DNA of 16,203 bases, taken from Polynucleobacter sp. Its GTDB lineage: Bacteria; Pseudomonadota; Gammaproteobacteria; Burkholderiales; Burkholderiaceae. Each line of letters begins with the position of its first letter. Positions within the stretch are counted from its first letter, which is position 1. Location: the NCBI GenBank assembly GCA_023253245.1, contig JALRHB010000019.1, forward strand, positions 1-16,203. The letters run 5' to 3'. Made by a program: the position numbers and the translations under genes. The notes under the pieces are model-generated. The model was not told where the DNA came from and searched no databases. It saw only the letters and a program-made list of their open reading frames with translations. Shown one piece after another: positions 8,069-15,910 of this stretch.

Positions 8069-9343
8069 ATGGATAAGTTAAGAATGGTTGGCGGCACCCC
8101 TCTGAAGGGCGAAGTGTTTATTGCTGGTGCTAAAAATGCAGCCTTGCCGATTCTTTGCGCTTGTCTATTGACTGATCAGCCTGTTGTTTTGCGCAATGTT
8201 CCAGATTTGCAAGATGTTCGCACGATGCTGAAGTTGTTACAGGAAATTGGAGTAACTGTACATTTTCCAGATACAAATAATCGAAATCATGTAGTACTTC
8301 ATGCGGCCAATATTCAGAGTTCTGAAGCGACATACGAGATGGTAAAGACGATGCGCGCTTCTATTTTGGTGCTTGGCCCACTGCTCGCTAGAATGCACAG
8401 CGCAAAAGTATCGTTGCCAGGCGGTTGCGCTATTGGTGCCCGGCCGGTCGATCAGCACATTAAAGGCCTCAAGGCGATGGGTGCAACGATCAAAATTAAG
8501 AGTGGTTATATTCAGGCAGAAACAAAATCTCCAACAGGCCGTTTACAAGGCGCCTCGATTTTGACCGATATGATTACTGTAACCGGCACAGAGAATTTAC
8601 TGATGGCTGCTACTCTGGCTTCTGGTATCACAACACTGGAAAATGCCGCACGTGAACCCGAGGTTGGCGATTTGGCTGAGTTGCTCGTGAAGATGGGGGC
8701 CAAAATTACCGGGATTGGTACTGATCGCTTAGTAATTGAGGGTGTTGAAAAGCTGCATGGTGCAGAACATGCAGTCATTGCTGACCGTATCGAGACCGGG
8801 ACCTTTCTGTGCGCAGTAGCTGCAACCGGTGGTGAAATCTTGGTAAAGCAATGTCGTCCAGATACTTTAGATGCCGTCATGGTCAAGCTCAAGGAAGCTG
8901 GTTTAGAGATGCAAGTGGGGCCTGACTGGATTAAAGCTTCAATGAAGGGACGTCCCAAGGCAGTGAGTTTTCGGACATCTGAGTATCCAGCCTTCCCAAC
9001 TGATATGCAGGCTCAACTCATGGCTGTAAATGCCATTGCCCAAGGAAATGCCACGATTACTGAAACGATCTTTGAAAACCGTTTTATGCATGTTCAGGAA
9101 ATGAACCGCTTAGGTGCAGATATCGCCATTGAGGGTAATACGGCAATTGTTCAGGGGGTAGAGGGTCTATCTGGGGCGGTAGTCATGGCGACAGATTTGC
9201 GTGCTTCGGCCAGTCTGGTAATTGCCGGTTTGGCGGCTCAGGGTGAGACCAAGGTAGATCGTATTTATCACCTAGATCGCGGATACGACCGTATGGAGCA
9301 AAAGTTGACCTTGTTAGGGGCCAACATTGAGCGCATCAAGTAA
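8069..9343 (+). CDS. murA: UDP-N-acetylglucosamine 1-carboxyvinyltransferase
   Basis: First committed step of peptidoglycan synthesis: transfers enolpyruvate from PEP to UDP-GlcNAc in the cytoplasm. The 424-aa protein is full length (E. coli 419). Visible active-site parts: Lys22-Asn23 (GAKNAALP), the loop LPGGCAIGARPVD with Cys120 (equivalent to E. coli Cys115, the fosfomycin target), Arg and Asp in PDRIETGTF-like block ADRIETGTFL (238-247), FPTDMQAQ (309-316) and TENRFMH-like FENRFMHVQEMNRLG. The C-terminus VDRIYHLDRGYDRMEQKLTLLGANIERIK is complete. Cys rather than Asp at 120 suggests normal fosfomycin sensitivity (family knowledge). It follows ibaG by 32 bp and precedes hisG by 20 bp, an order shared with other Burkholderiales. 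Confidence 0.97.
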   Translation: MDKLRMVGGTPLKGEVFIAGAKNAALPILCACLLTDQPVVLRNVPDLQDVRTMLKLLQEIGVTVHFPDTNNRNHVVLHAANIQSSEATYEMVKTMRASILVLGPLLARMHSAKVSLPGGCAIGARPVDQHIKGLKAMGATIKIKSGYIQAETKSPTGRLQGASILTDMITVTGTENLLMAATLASGITTLENAAREPEVGDLAELLVKMGAKITGIGTDRLVIEGVEKLHGAEHAVIADRIETGTFLCAVAATGGEILVKQCRPDTLDAVMVKLKEAGLEMQVGPDWIKASMKGRPKAVSFRTSEYPAFPTDMQAQLMAVNAIAQGNATITETIFENRFMHVQEMNRLGADIAIEGNTAIVQGVEGLSGAVVMATDLRASASLVIAGLAAQGETKVDRIYHLDRGYDRMEQKLTLLGANIERIK

Positions 9344-9363
9344 GCCTGATGGATAATTAGTCC

Positions 9364-9990
9364 ATGAAGCTAACTTTAGCCCTTTCTAAAGGACGTATTT
9401 TTGAGGAAACCGCCGAGATCTTATCTAAGATCGGTATTCGACCGCTTGAAGATCCTGAAAAGTCGCGCAAACTGATTATTGAGACGTCAAATCCCGATGT
9501 CAGGCTCATTATTGTGCGAGCCTCTGATGTGCCGACTTACGTTCAGTTTGGAGGCGCCGATTTTGGAGTTGCTGGTTTAGATGTTCTTATGGAAAACGGC
9601 ACTGATGGTTTATATATTCCCTTTGATTTGAACATCGCCAAATGTCGCATGTCGGTTGCCGTCAAAGATGGATTTGATTACGCGACCGCGGTGAAGCAAG
9701 GTTCTCGTTTAAAAGTGGCAACCAAGTATGTCAACTGCGCACGTGAGCACTTTGCTAACAAAGGCGTTCATATTGATACGATCCACCTCTATGGATCTAT
9801 GGAGTTGGCGCCTTTGGTGGGTTTGGCCGATGCAATTGTGGATTTAGTCTCTACAGGAAATACCTTGCGTGCTAATGGATTGGTTGAGGTTGAAGAGATC
9901 GCTAATATTAGCGCCCGCTTAGTTGTTAACCAAGCCTCCTATAAGCGTAAGCGAGCGAAGTTACAGCCATTTTTTGACTTGTTGAAGTAA
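9364..9990 (+). CDS. hisG: ATP phosphoribosyltransferase, short form (HisG-S)
   Basis: First histidine step: joins ATP and PRPP to form phosphoribosyl-ATP. The protein is 208 aa, the short form lacking the C-terminal ACT-like regulatory domain of the roughly 300-aa long form. It has LALSKGRI at the start, FGVAGLDVL, and the PRPP-binding loop DAIVDLVSTGNTL (156-168). Short HisG enzymes need the regulatory partner HisZ for activity and histidine feedback; hisZ is not in this window. The gene starts 20 bp after murA with no strong ribosome site and ends 14 bp before hisD. Confidence 0.96.
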   Translation: MKLTLALSKGRIFEETAEILSKIGIRPLEDPEKSRKLIIETSNPDVRLIIVRASDVPTYVQFGGADFGVAGLDVLMENGTDGLYIPFDLNIAKCRMSVAVKDGFDYATAVKQGSRLKVATKYVNCAREHFANKGVHIDTIHLYGSMELAPLVGLADAIVDLVSTGNTLRANGLVEVEEIANISARLVVNQASYKRKRAKLQPFFDLLK

Positions 9991-10004
9991 GTCGGAGTAT
10001 CAAC

Positions 10005-11324
10005 ATGTCAGCAGTGAATATCAAACGCCTTAACAGCAAAGATGCAGAGTTCAAAAAAGTTCTGCTCGCTAGTCTTTCACTGCCAATGGCAGATGATGCG
10101 GCAATTGATGCGGCGGTAGTCAAGATTCTGGCTCGTGTCAAAGAAGAGGGCGATGTTGCTGTTCTTGATTTAACAAAGCAATTTGATCGCTTAAATGTTG
10201 CTAGCGTTGAGGATTTGGAAATCTCTCGTCAAGAGTTAGAGAGAGCGTATCAAGGCTTATCGCTAGAGCAAAAAAATGCTTTGGACACAGCCGCACAAAG
10301 AGTGCGTAAGTATCATGAGAGACAGAAGATTGAGGCAGGTTGCCACTCTTGGGAGTATGAAGAGACTGATGGTACTCGCTTAGGCCAAAAGGTGACCCCA
10401 CTAGATCGGGTTGGCATCTATGTGCCAGGTGGTAAGGCCGCCTATCCATCCTCTGTTCTGATGAATGCCATCCCTGCAAAAGTCGCTGGGGTAAGCGAAG
10501 TGATTATGGTGGTGCCAACTCCAGATGGTGCACGCAATCCATTGGTGCTCGCTGCCGCTTTTCTCTCAGGAGTTGATCGAGTCTTTACGATTGGTGGTGC
10601 GCAGGCAGTAGCTGCTCTAGCCTATGGGACTAAAACAATTCCGCCTGTCGATAAAATTGTTGGGCCTGGTAATGCTTATGTAGCAGCCGCTAAGCGTCGA
10701 GTATTTGGCACAGTTGGGATCGACATGATCGCCGGCCCATCAGAAATTCTAATTTTATGTGACGGCTCCACCAATCCCGATTGGATTGCGATGGATTTAT
10801 TTTCTCAAGCAGAGCATGATGAATTAGCCCAATCTATTTTGCTTTGTCCTGATCAGCAATTTATTGACAAAGTGCAAGCTAGCATTAATCAGCTACTTCC
10901 AGACATGCCTAGAAAGAAAGTGATTGAGGCATCTTTGACGAATCGCGCATTACTCATTCAGGTTCAAGACATGACGCAGGCTTGTGAGATTGCCAATGCA
11001 ATTGCTGCCGAGCACTTAGAAATCTGTGCAAGTGAGCCACGTCAGTGGGCAGAATTAATCCGCCATGCGGGCGCTATTTTTATGGGTAATTACACAAGTG
11101 AATCATTAGGCGATTATTGCGCTGGACCTAATCACGTTTTACCAACGGCTCGAACAGCCCGTTTCTCTTCCCCATTAGGCGTTTATGATTTCATTAAACG
11201 CTCAAGCATGATTGAAGTGAGTGAGGCAGGAGCGCAAACTTTGGGTTCTGTAGCTAGCACTCTAGCCCATGGTGAAGGCTTGACAGCGCACGCGCGAGCC
11301 GCTGAAATGCGCTTGAAAAAATAG
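10005..11324 (+). CDS. hisD: Histidinol dehydrogenase
   Basis: Last two steps of histidine synthesis: NAD-dependent, zinc-containing oxidation of L-histidinol to L-histidine. The 439-aa protein is full length. Zinc ligands are visible at Gln268 and His271 (FSQAEHDE), Asp370 (SLGDYCAGPNHVLPT) and His429 (GLTAHARA); the catalytic pair is Glu336-His337 (AAEHLEI). The NAD region VGIYVPGGKAAYPSSVLMN (136-154) and VGPGNAYVAAAKR are intact. The ribosome site CGGAG (9993-9997) fits ATG 10005. Downstream lies hisC in the opposite direction, so the two genes converge with about 31 bp between the hisD stop and the ancestral hisC stop, with no clear terminator there. Confidence 0.97.
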   Translation: MSAVNIKRLNSKDAEFKKVLLASLSLPMADDAAIDAAVVKILARVKEEGDVAVLDLTKQFDRLNVASVEDLEISRQELERAYQGLSLEQKNALDTAAQRVRKYHERQKIEAGCHSWEYEETDGTRLGQKVTPLDRVGIYVPGGKAAYPSSVLMNAIPAKVAGVSEVIMVVPTPDGARNPLVLAAAFLSGVDRVFTIGGAQAVAALAYGTKTIPPVDKIVGPGNAYVAAAKRRVFGTVGIDMIAGPSEILILCDGSTNPDWIAMDLFSQAEHDELAQSILLCPDQQFIDKVQASINQLLPDMPRKKVIEASLTNRALLIQVQDMTQACEIANAIAAEHLEICASEPRQWAELIRHAGAIFMGNYTSESLGDYCAGPNHVLPTARTARFSSPLGVYDFIKRSSMIEVSEAGAQTLGSVASTLAHGEGLTAHARAAEMRLKK

Positions 11325-11355
11325 ATACCTCACTCTGAAAAAATTGAATTGCGCT

Positions 11356-12428
11356 TTAGATCTTGTTCAGAATTTCTTTTAAGCCAATAATCAGTTGATT
11401 GCACTGCTCATCAGTGCCAATGGTAATGCGCAGAATTCTTCGATGCGTGGTGATTTAAAGTGACGCACAATAATTCCGCGATCTCGTAAGGCTTGATACA
11501 AATTTCCACCAGCATGTTTAGGGTGGCGCGTAAAAATAAAATTTGCTAAAGAGGGTAAAGTTTCAAAACCAAGTGAGGCTAACTCTTTTGTAAGACGCTC
11601 TCTGGTGTGAATGACTTTTGCAGACGTAGCCTGCAGATGCGCTTGATCTTCAATAGCGGCAATAGCACCTGCTTGCGCTAAACGCCCAAGAGGGTAGGAG
11701 TTAAAGCTGTTCTTAACGCGTTCCAAGCCTTCAATGAGCGCAGGATGACCTAGCGCAAAACCAACGCGCAGGCCAGCCAAAGCCCTTGATTTAGAGAGGG
11801 TGTGCACTACCAATAGGTTTTCAGGGCAAGCAGTTCCGCGAAGCAAAGGGATGCAGGAATCTGTTCCGTAGTCCACATAGGCCTCATCGATTACCACTAC
11901 TGAATCTCGATTGGTTTTGAGCAAATGTTCAATATCAGACCGAGGAATTGCCCGTCCAGTGGGGGCATTGGGGTTGGGAAAGATAATGCCGCCATTGGGT
12001 AATTTGAAGTCGCCAACATTAATTTCGAAGTCTGGTCCCAAGGGGATCGCTTCATGAGTAATTCCAAATAATTTGCAGTAAACAGGGTAAAAGCTATAAG
12101 TAATGTCTGGAAATTGGATAGGCTTTGATTGTTTGAGGAGGCCCAGAAAGACGTGGGCCAGAACCTCATCAGAGCCGTTTCCCAAAAAAACCTGTTTAGG
12201 GTCTAGGCCATGCAATTGAGCAATTGCTTTTTTTAAAGCCAGCCCCTCTGGGTCTGGGTAAAGCCTCAAATCGTCATTATTTTGTTGCGCTATGGCTGCT
12301 AGCGCCTTTGGAGAAGGGCCGTAAGGGCTCTCATTGGTATTGAGCTTGACTAATCGCTGCATTTGCGGCTGCTCCCCTGGAATATAGGGCGTGAGGGTAT
12401 GAACAACAGGGCTCCAAAAGCGGCTCAT
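11356..12428 (-). pseudogene. hisC: Histidinol-phosphate aminotransferase, 3' frameshift, reversed within the his cluster
   Basis: PLP enzyme converting imidazole-acetol phosphate to histidinol phosphate. The open frame runs 12428-11391 (345 aa) and is normal through residue 332: LNTNESPYGPSP, GNGSDEV, FPNPNAPTGRAI, DEAYVDY, and PLP lysine 213 in HTLSKSRALAGLRVG. After PRIEEF the frame reads CALPLALMSSAIN-stop, unlike the family. Adding one base at about 11432/11433 (GG read as G on the + strand) restores L-R-I-T-I-G-T-D-E-Q-C-N-Q and a normal end at TAA 11358-11356, for 357 aa, the usual length. The shift removes the conserved Arg of LRITIGT, the substrate-binding arginine of this aminotransferase fold, so the 345-aa form is probably inactive or weak. 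The start MSRFWSPVVHTLTPY is family-like, but no good ribosome site precedes it. A single-base error in the consensus is the main alternative to a real mutation. Confidence 0.85.
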
Positions 12429-12512
12429 AAGGGACTCAAGTCAAAAATCAGTAAATTTAGTTAATACCGACAGTTAAAGAGACAAACTCAGTTTTTATAT
12501 CGGCAGTAGGAA

Positions 12513-12521
12513 TGATATTAT
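12513..12521 (+). promoter_or_regulatory. Extended -10 promoter motif before hisB
   Basis: TGA-TATTAT (12513-12521) fits the extended -10 form TGN-TATAAT with five of six hexamer bases. No good -35 lies at the usual distance, which extended -10 promoters can tolerate. Transcription would begin near 12528, leaving a leader of about 34 bases before the hisB ATG at 12562. It lies in the 133-bp gap between the divergently read hisC and hisB, where the downstream his genes need a promoter of their own. Not a proven site. Confidence 0.42.
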
Positions 12522-12561
12522 GAGGCTTCAATCAACATTTCGCCTCGCGGCGCACGCAAGA

Positions 12562-13149
12562 ATGCGGCAAGCTGATGTAACCCGAAATACTTCGGAAACC
12601 AAAATTCAAATTGCTATTAATTTAGATGGCACTGGAAAGGCTGAGCTAGCCTCGGGGGTCCCCTTTTTAGACCATATGCTTGATCAAATTGCCCGTCACG
12701 GCATGATTGACTTAAAGGTGCTTGCAAAGGGCGATACTCACATCGATGATCATCACACTGTTGAGGATGTGGGTATTACTTTGGGACAGGCGTTTGCTAA
12801 AGCAGTGGGTGATAAAGCGGGTATTGCCCGTTATGGCCACTCTTATGTCCCTTTGGATGAGACCTTATCTCGTGTAGTGATTGACTTCTCGGGCCGTCCT
12901 GGTTTGGAATTTAATGTGCCCTTTACACGGGCGCGTGTTGGTGATTTTGATGTCGATCTCAGTATTGAGTTTTTCCGTGGCTTTGTGAACCACGCGGGAG
13001 TGACTTTGCATATCGATAACTTACGCGGTATTAATGCCCATCACCAGATTGAAACCGTGTTCAAGGCATTTGGTCGCGCATTGCGGATGGCCCTGCAGCT
13101 TGATCCGCGTGCATCTGGTGTTGTTCCTTCTACCAAGGGCAGTCTTTGA
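12562..13149 (+). CDS. hisB: Imidazoleglycerol-phosphate dehydratase (monofunctional)
   Basis: Manganese enzyme that dehydrates imidazole glycerol phosphate to imidazole-acetol phosphate. I choose ATG 12562 (195 aa, the common length of the single-function enzyme, start MRQADVTRNTSETKI). The frame is open back to an ATG at 12520, but those 14 residues are not family-like and that ATG overlaps the -10 motif. Metal-binding blocks: FLDHML (His38), DDHHTVED (62-69; His64, His65, Glu68) and INAHHQIE (157-164; His160, His161, Glu164). There is no phosphatase domain, unlike bifunctional E. coli HisB, so histidinol-phosphate phosphatase must be encoded elsewhere. The ribosome site is weak. The first gene of the downstream his block. 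Confidence 0.94.
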   Translation: MRQADVTRNTSETKIQIAINLDGTGKAELASGVPFLDHMLDQIARHGMIDLKVLAKGDTHIDDHHTVEDVGITLGQAFAKAVGDKAGIARYGHSYVPLDETLSRVVIDFSGRPGLEFNVPFTRARVGDFDVDLSIEFFRGFVNHAGVTLHIDNLRGINAHHQIETVFKAFGRALRMALQLDPRASGVVPSTKGSL

Positions 13150-13150
13150 T

Positions 13151-13175
13151 CTATAAATTCTCTAGCAATTTATAG
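13151..13175 (+). other. AT-rich perfect hairpin between hisB and hisH
   Basis: CTATAAATT (13151-13159) and AATTTATAG (13167-13175) form a perfect 9-bp stem with a 7-base loop, two bases after the hisB stop, in a 71-bp gap. No T-run follows on the + strand, so it is not a standard intrinsic terminator. It may protect the mRNA end, attenuate read-through, or be an operator-like palindrome; its function is unknown. Confidence 0.5.
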
Positions 13176-13220
13176 AAGATTCAAGACCGCTAAAGAACAC
13201 TAAACAATATAGGTTAAGAG

Positions 13221-13883
13221 TTGGCGCAAACAATTGCGATTGTCGATTATGGAATGGGTAATTTACGTTCCGTTTATCAAGCTTTTCATCATGTAGCACC
13301 TGATGCTAATGTCTTAATTGCACGCAAGCCCGAAGAGATCATTGCTGCAGAGCGTGTGGTGCTACCTGGTCAAGGTGCTATGCCTGATTGCATGAAACAT
13401 TTAGAAGAGTCAGGTTTGCTTGAAGCTTTATTAGATGCGGCAAAAAACAAGCCTTTGCTGGGCGTTTGTGTTGGTGAACAAATGTTGCTTGACCGAAGTG
13501 CTGAAGTAAGGGCTGCAGATCATGCATCATGGACTGCTTGTCTAGGATTAATTCCAGGTGAGGTGCGGCGTTTTAATTTGACAGGTCAATTACAGACAGA
13601 TGGTTCTGCTTACAAAGTTCCTCACATGGGCTGGAATCAAGTGCGTCAAGATCGGCCGCACCCGATTTGGGATGGCATTCCAGATATGACTAGCTTTTAC
13701 TTTGTACACAGTTACTATGTTGTGCCGCAGCGTAGCGAAGATATCGCTGGCTCAACTCAATATGGCGCTTGGTTTACTTCTGCTCTGGCAAGGGATAATA
13801 TTTTTGCAACCCAGTTTCATCCAGAAAAGAGTGCAGAATACGGTTTAAGACTCTACAAAAATTTTGTTTCTTGGCAACCTTAA
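13221..13883 (+). CDS. hisH: Imidazole glycerol phosphate synthase, glutaminase subunit HisH
   Basis: Releases ammonia from glutamine and passes it to HisF. The start is TTG at 13221: the protein begins MAQTIAIVDYGMGNLRSV, and no ATG or GTG gives the conserved first strand. The class I glutamine amidotransferase triad is complete: Cys83 (GVCVGEQML), His200 and Glu202 (ATQFHPEKS). The oxyanion loop is PGQGAM (49-54), where many family members have PGVG; PGQG is, from memory, usual in Burkholderiales. At 220 aa it is longer than E. coli HisH (196) because of extra residues around 90-130. The TTG start with only AGG/AAGAG nearby suggests modest translation relative to hisF. Confidence 0.93.
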   Translation: MAQTIAIVDYGMGNLRSVYQAFHHVAPDANVLIARKPEEIIAAERVVLPGQGAMPDCMKHLEESGLLEALLDAAKNKPLLGVCVGEQMLLDRSAEVRAADHASWTACLGLIPGEVRRFNLTGQLQTDGSAYKVPHMGWNQVRQDRPHPIWDGIPDMTSFYFVHSYYVVPQRSEDIAGSTQYGAWFTSALARDNIFATQFHPEKSAEYGLRLYKNFVSWQP

Positions 13884-13902
13884 TATTTTCTAATGTACTA
13901 CT

Positions 13903-14664
13903 ATGCTGCTGATTCCCGCAATTGACTTAAAAGACGGCCATTGTGTTCGGCTCGAACAAGGTGATATGGATAAGGCCACAGTCTTTTCAGAAGACCCTGG
14001 TGCAATGGCAGCTCATTGGATTAGTAAAGGTGCGCGCCGTTTGCATCTAGTGGATCTAAATGGTGCATTTGCTGGCAAGCTTAAAAATGAGTCCGCGATT
14101 AAGTCGATTCTCAAAGCAGTTGGAGACGAGATTCCAGTTCAGCTTGGTGGCGGCATTCGTGATTTGGAAACTATTGAGCGTCTTTTGGATGACGGTATCA
14201 GCACAGTGATTATCGGTACCGCTGCTGTCAAGAGTCCAGGTTTTGTACAAGACGCTTGCACTGCTTTTCCTGGGCACATCATGGTCGGCTTGGATGCGCG
14301 TGATGGTAAGGTGGCCACAGATGGTTGGAGCAAAATCACCGGGCACGAAGTAATTGATCTTGCCAAGAAATTTGAAGATTATGGTGTAGAGGCAATTATC
14401 TATACCGATATTGGACGTGATGGCATGCTCAAGGGTGTCAATATGGATGCAACCATTAAGTTGGCCCAAGCGATTCGTATTCCAGTGATAGCTAGTGGTG
14501 GTTTGTCTAGCAATCAAGATATCGAAGCGCTTTGTGCCGCAGAAGAAGAAGGTGTGATGGGTGTGATTGCAGGCCGCTCTATTTATGCTGGCGATCTTGA
14601 TTTGACTGCGGCTCAAGAGTATGCCGATGCATTAACGCTTAAGTTCGCTAAGAAAAATGTTTAG
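13903..14664 (+). CDS. hisA: ProFAR isomerase HisA
   Basis: Isomerises the aminoaldose ProFAR to the ketose PRFAR, the substrate of HisF. A 253-aa (beta/alpha)8 barrel with the twofold half-barrel pattern: Asp8 (IPAIDLKDG) as general base, Asp131 (VGLDARDG) as general acid, phosphate loops LGGGIRD (81-87) and ASGGLSS, plus YTDIGRDGMLKG and GVIAGRSIYAG. Full length and intact. It follows hisH by 19 bp and precedes hisF by 11 bp, consistent with one transcript. Confidence 0.97.
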   Translation: MLLIPAIDLKDGHCVRLEQGDMDKATVFSEDPGAMAAHWISKGARRLHLVDLNGAFAGKLKNESAIKSILKAVGDEIPVQLGGGIRDLETIERLLDDGISTVIIGTAAVKSPGFVQDACTAFPGHIMVGLDARDGKVATDGWSKITGHEVIDLAKKFEDYGVEAIIYTDIGRDGMLKGVNMDATIKLAQAIRIPVIASGGLSSNQDIEALCAAEEEGVMGVIAGRSIYAGDLDLTAAQEYADALTLKFAKKNV

Positions 14665-14675
14665 AGTGCTCACCG

Positions 14676-15434
14676 GTGTTAACTAAACGAATTATTCCTT
14701 GCCTTGATGTCACGGCAGGGCGCGTTGTTAAGGGTGTCAACTTTGTGGGTCTGCGCGACGCTGGCGATCCAGTAGAGATTGCTAAACGTTATGACACTCA
14801 AGGAGCTGATGAGTTAACTTTTTTAGATATCACTGCGACCTCAGATGGTCGTGACTTGATATTGCACATTATTGAGGATGTCGCTTCCCAAGTATTTATT
14901 CCCCTAACAGTGGGCGGTGGAGTAAGAGCAGTTGCTGATGTGCGGCGCTTACTTAATGCTGGCGCTGATAAGGTGAGCATGAATTCTTCTGCAGTAGCAA
15001 ACCCAGATTTAGTATCAGATGCGGCCGCATATTACGGATCCCAATGTATTGTGGTGGCAATTGACGCTAAAAAAACTGAGGCTGGTAATTGGGAGGTATT
15101 TACGCATGGCGGCAGAACTGCAACAGGAATTGATGTCGTCAGCTGGGCTTCTGAAGTTGCTCAGCGCGGTGCTGGAGAAATATTACTCACCAGCATGAAT
15201 CGTGACGGCAGCAAAGATGGATTTGATTTGGAGCTTACTGCAGCGGTTAGTGATGCCGTGAGTGTTCCAGTGATTGCTTCTGGTGGTGTTGGCAATTTAC
15301 AGCATTTAGTCGATGGTATTACTAAGGGGCATGCCGATGCAGTTTTGGCAGCAAGTATTTTTCACTATGGTGAATTTACGGTGGGTCAAGCTAAGGAATA
15401 CATGGCAAGCCAAGGAATCCCAGTTCGCATTTAA
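14676..15434 (+). CDS. hisF: Imidazole glycerol phosphate synthase, cyclase subunit HisF
   Basis: Uses ammonia from HisH to convert PRFAR to imidazole glycerol phosphate and AICAR. The start is GTG at 14676, giving MLTKRIIPCLDVTAGRVVKGV, the conserved beginning. The (beta/alpha)8 barrel has Asp11 (CLDV) and Asp130 (VAIDAKK) as the catalytic pair, phosphate loops VGGGVR and ASGGVGN, and LLTSMNRDGSKDGFD. The 252 aa are full length. The upstream stretch is short and lacks a strong ribosome site, so coupling to hisA is likely. Confidence 0.97.
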   Translation: MLTKRIIPCLDVTAGRVVKGVNFVGLRDAGDPVEIAKRYDTQGADELTFLDITATSDGRDLILHIIEDVASQVFIPLTVGGGVRAVADVRRLLNAGADKVSMNSSAVANPDLVSDAAAYYGSQCIVVAIDAKKTEAGNWEVFTHGGRTATGIDVVSWASEVAQRGAGEILLTSMNRDGSKDGFDLELTAAVSDAVSVPVIASGGVGNLQHLVDGITKGHADAVLAASIFHYGEFTVGQAKEYMASQGIPVRI

Positions 15435-15466
15435 AGTGCGATTGAGCATATTCAAAGAAGATATTT

Positions 15467-15868
15467 ATGAGCATATTCACTCCTAATAAAACTTTAGAAG
15501 CGGGCTCTTGGCTAGATGACATCAGCTGGAATGAGCAAGGTTTGGTGCCAGTAATCGCTCAAGAAGAGGGTAGTAAAGATATCTTGATGATGGCCTGGAT
15601 GAATCGTGATGCCCTATTAGCAACTATACGTTTGGGTGAGGCGGTGTATTGGACTCGTTCCAGGCAAAAGTTGTGGCACAAGGGTGAGGAGTCAGGCCAT
15701 ACTCAAAAGGTCAAAGAGATCCGCCTGGATTGTGATGGCGATACGATTGTTCTATTGGTTGAGCAAAAGGACGGAATTGCTTGCCATACAGGAGCGCACA
15801 GCTGCTTTTTTAAGAGGTGGGATTGTGCAAAGTCTATATGGATAGATGAGTCAAAGCCTCAGCAATAA
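15467..15868 (+). CDS. hisI: Phosphoribosyl-AMP cyclohydrolase
   Basis: Third histidine step: zinc-dependent opening of the adenine ring of phosphoribosyl-AMP. The 133-aa protein is the single-domain cyclohydrolase, with hisE as a separate gene rather than fused as in E. coli. Visible: MMAWMNRDAL, YWTRSRQKLWHKGEESGH, then metal ligands LDCDGDTI (Cys89, with Asp88, Asp90 and Asp92 for Mg) and CHTGAHSCFF (Cys106, Cys113). The ribosome site AAAGAAG (15454-15460) is well placed. A 12-bp direct repeat brackets the start region. Confidence 0.96.
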   Translation: MSIFTPNKTLEAGSWLDDISWNEQGLVPVIAQEEGSKDILMMAWMNRDALLATIRLGEAVYWTRSRQKLWHKGEESGHTQKVKEIRLDCDGDTIVLLVEQKDGIACHTGAHSCFFKRWDCAKSIWIDESKPQQ

Positions 15869-15910
15869 ACCTTTTTAGTCTTTTTGCTAACAAAGACATA
15901 AAATCACTAT

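Noticed and set aside
8512..8958. Minus-strand open frame of 148 aa opposite murA
   Set aside because: Fully antisense to intact murA, with serine/valine-rich translation typical of a reverse-complement shadow.
11325..11355. Bidirectional terminator between converging hisD and hisC
   Set aside because: I found no stem of useful length there; only A-rich sequence with imperfect, distant complementarity.
14056..14616. Minus-strand open frame of 186 aa opposite hisA
   Set aside because: It lies wholly antisense to an intact, strongly conserved hisA, and its translation shows no recognisable domain; a shadow frame.
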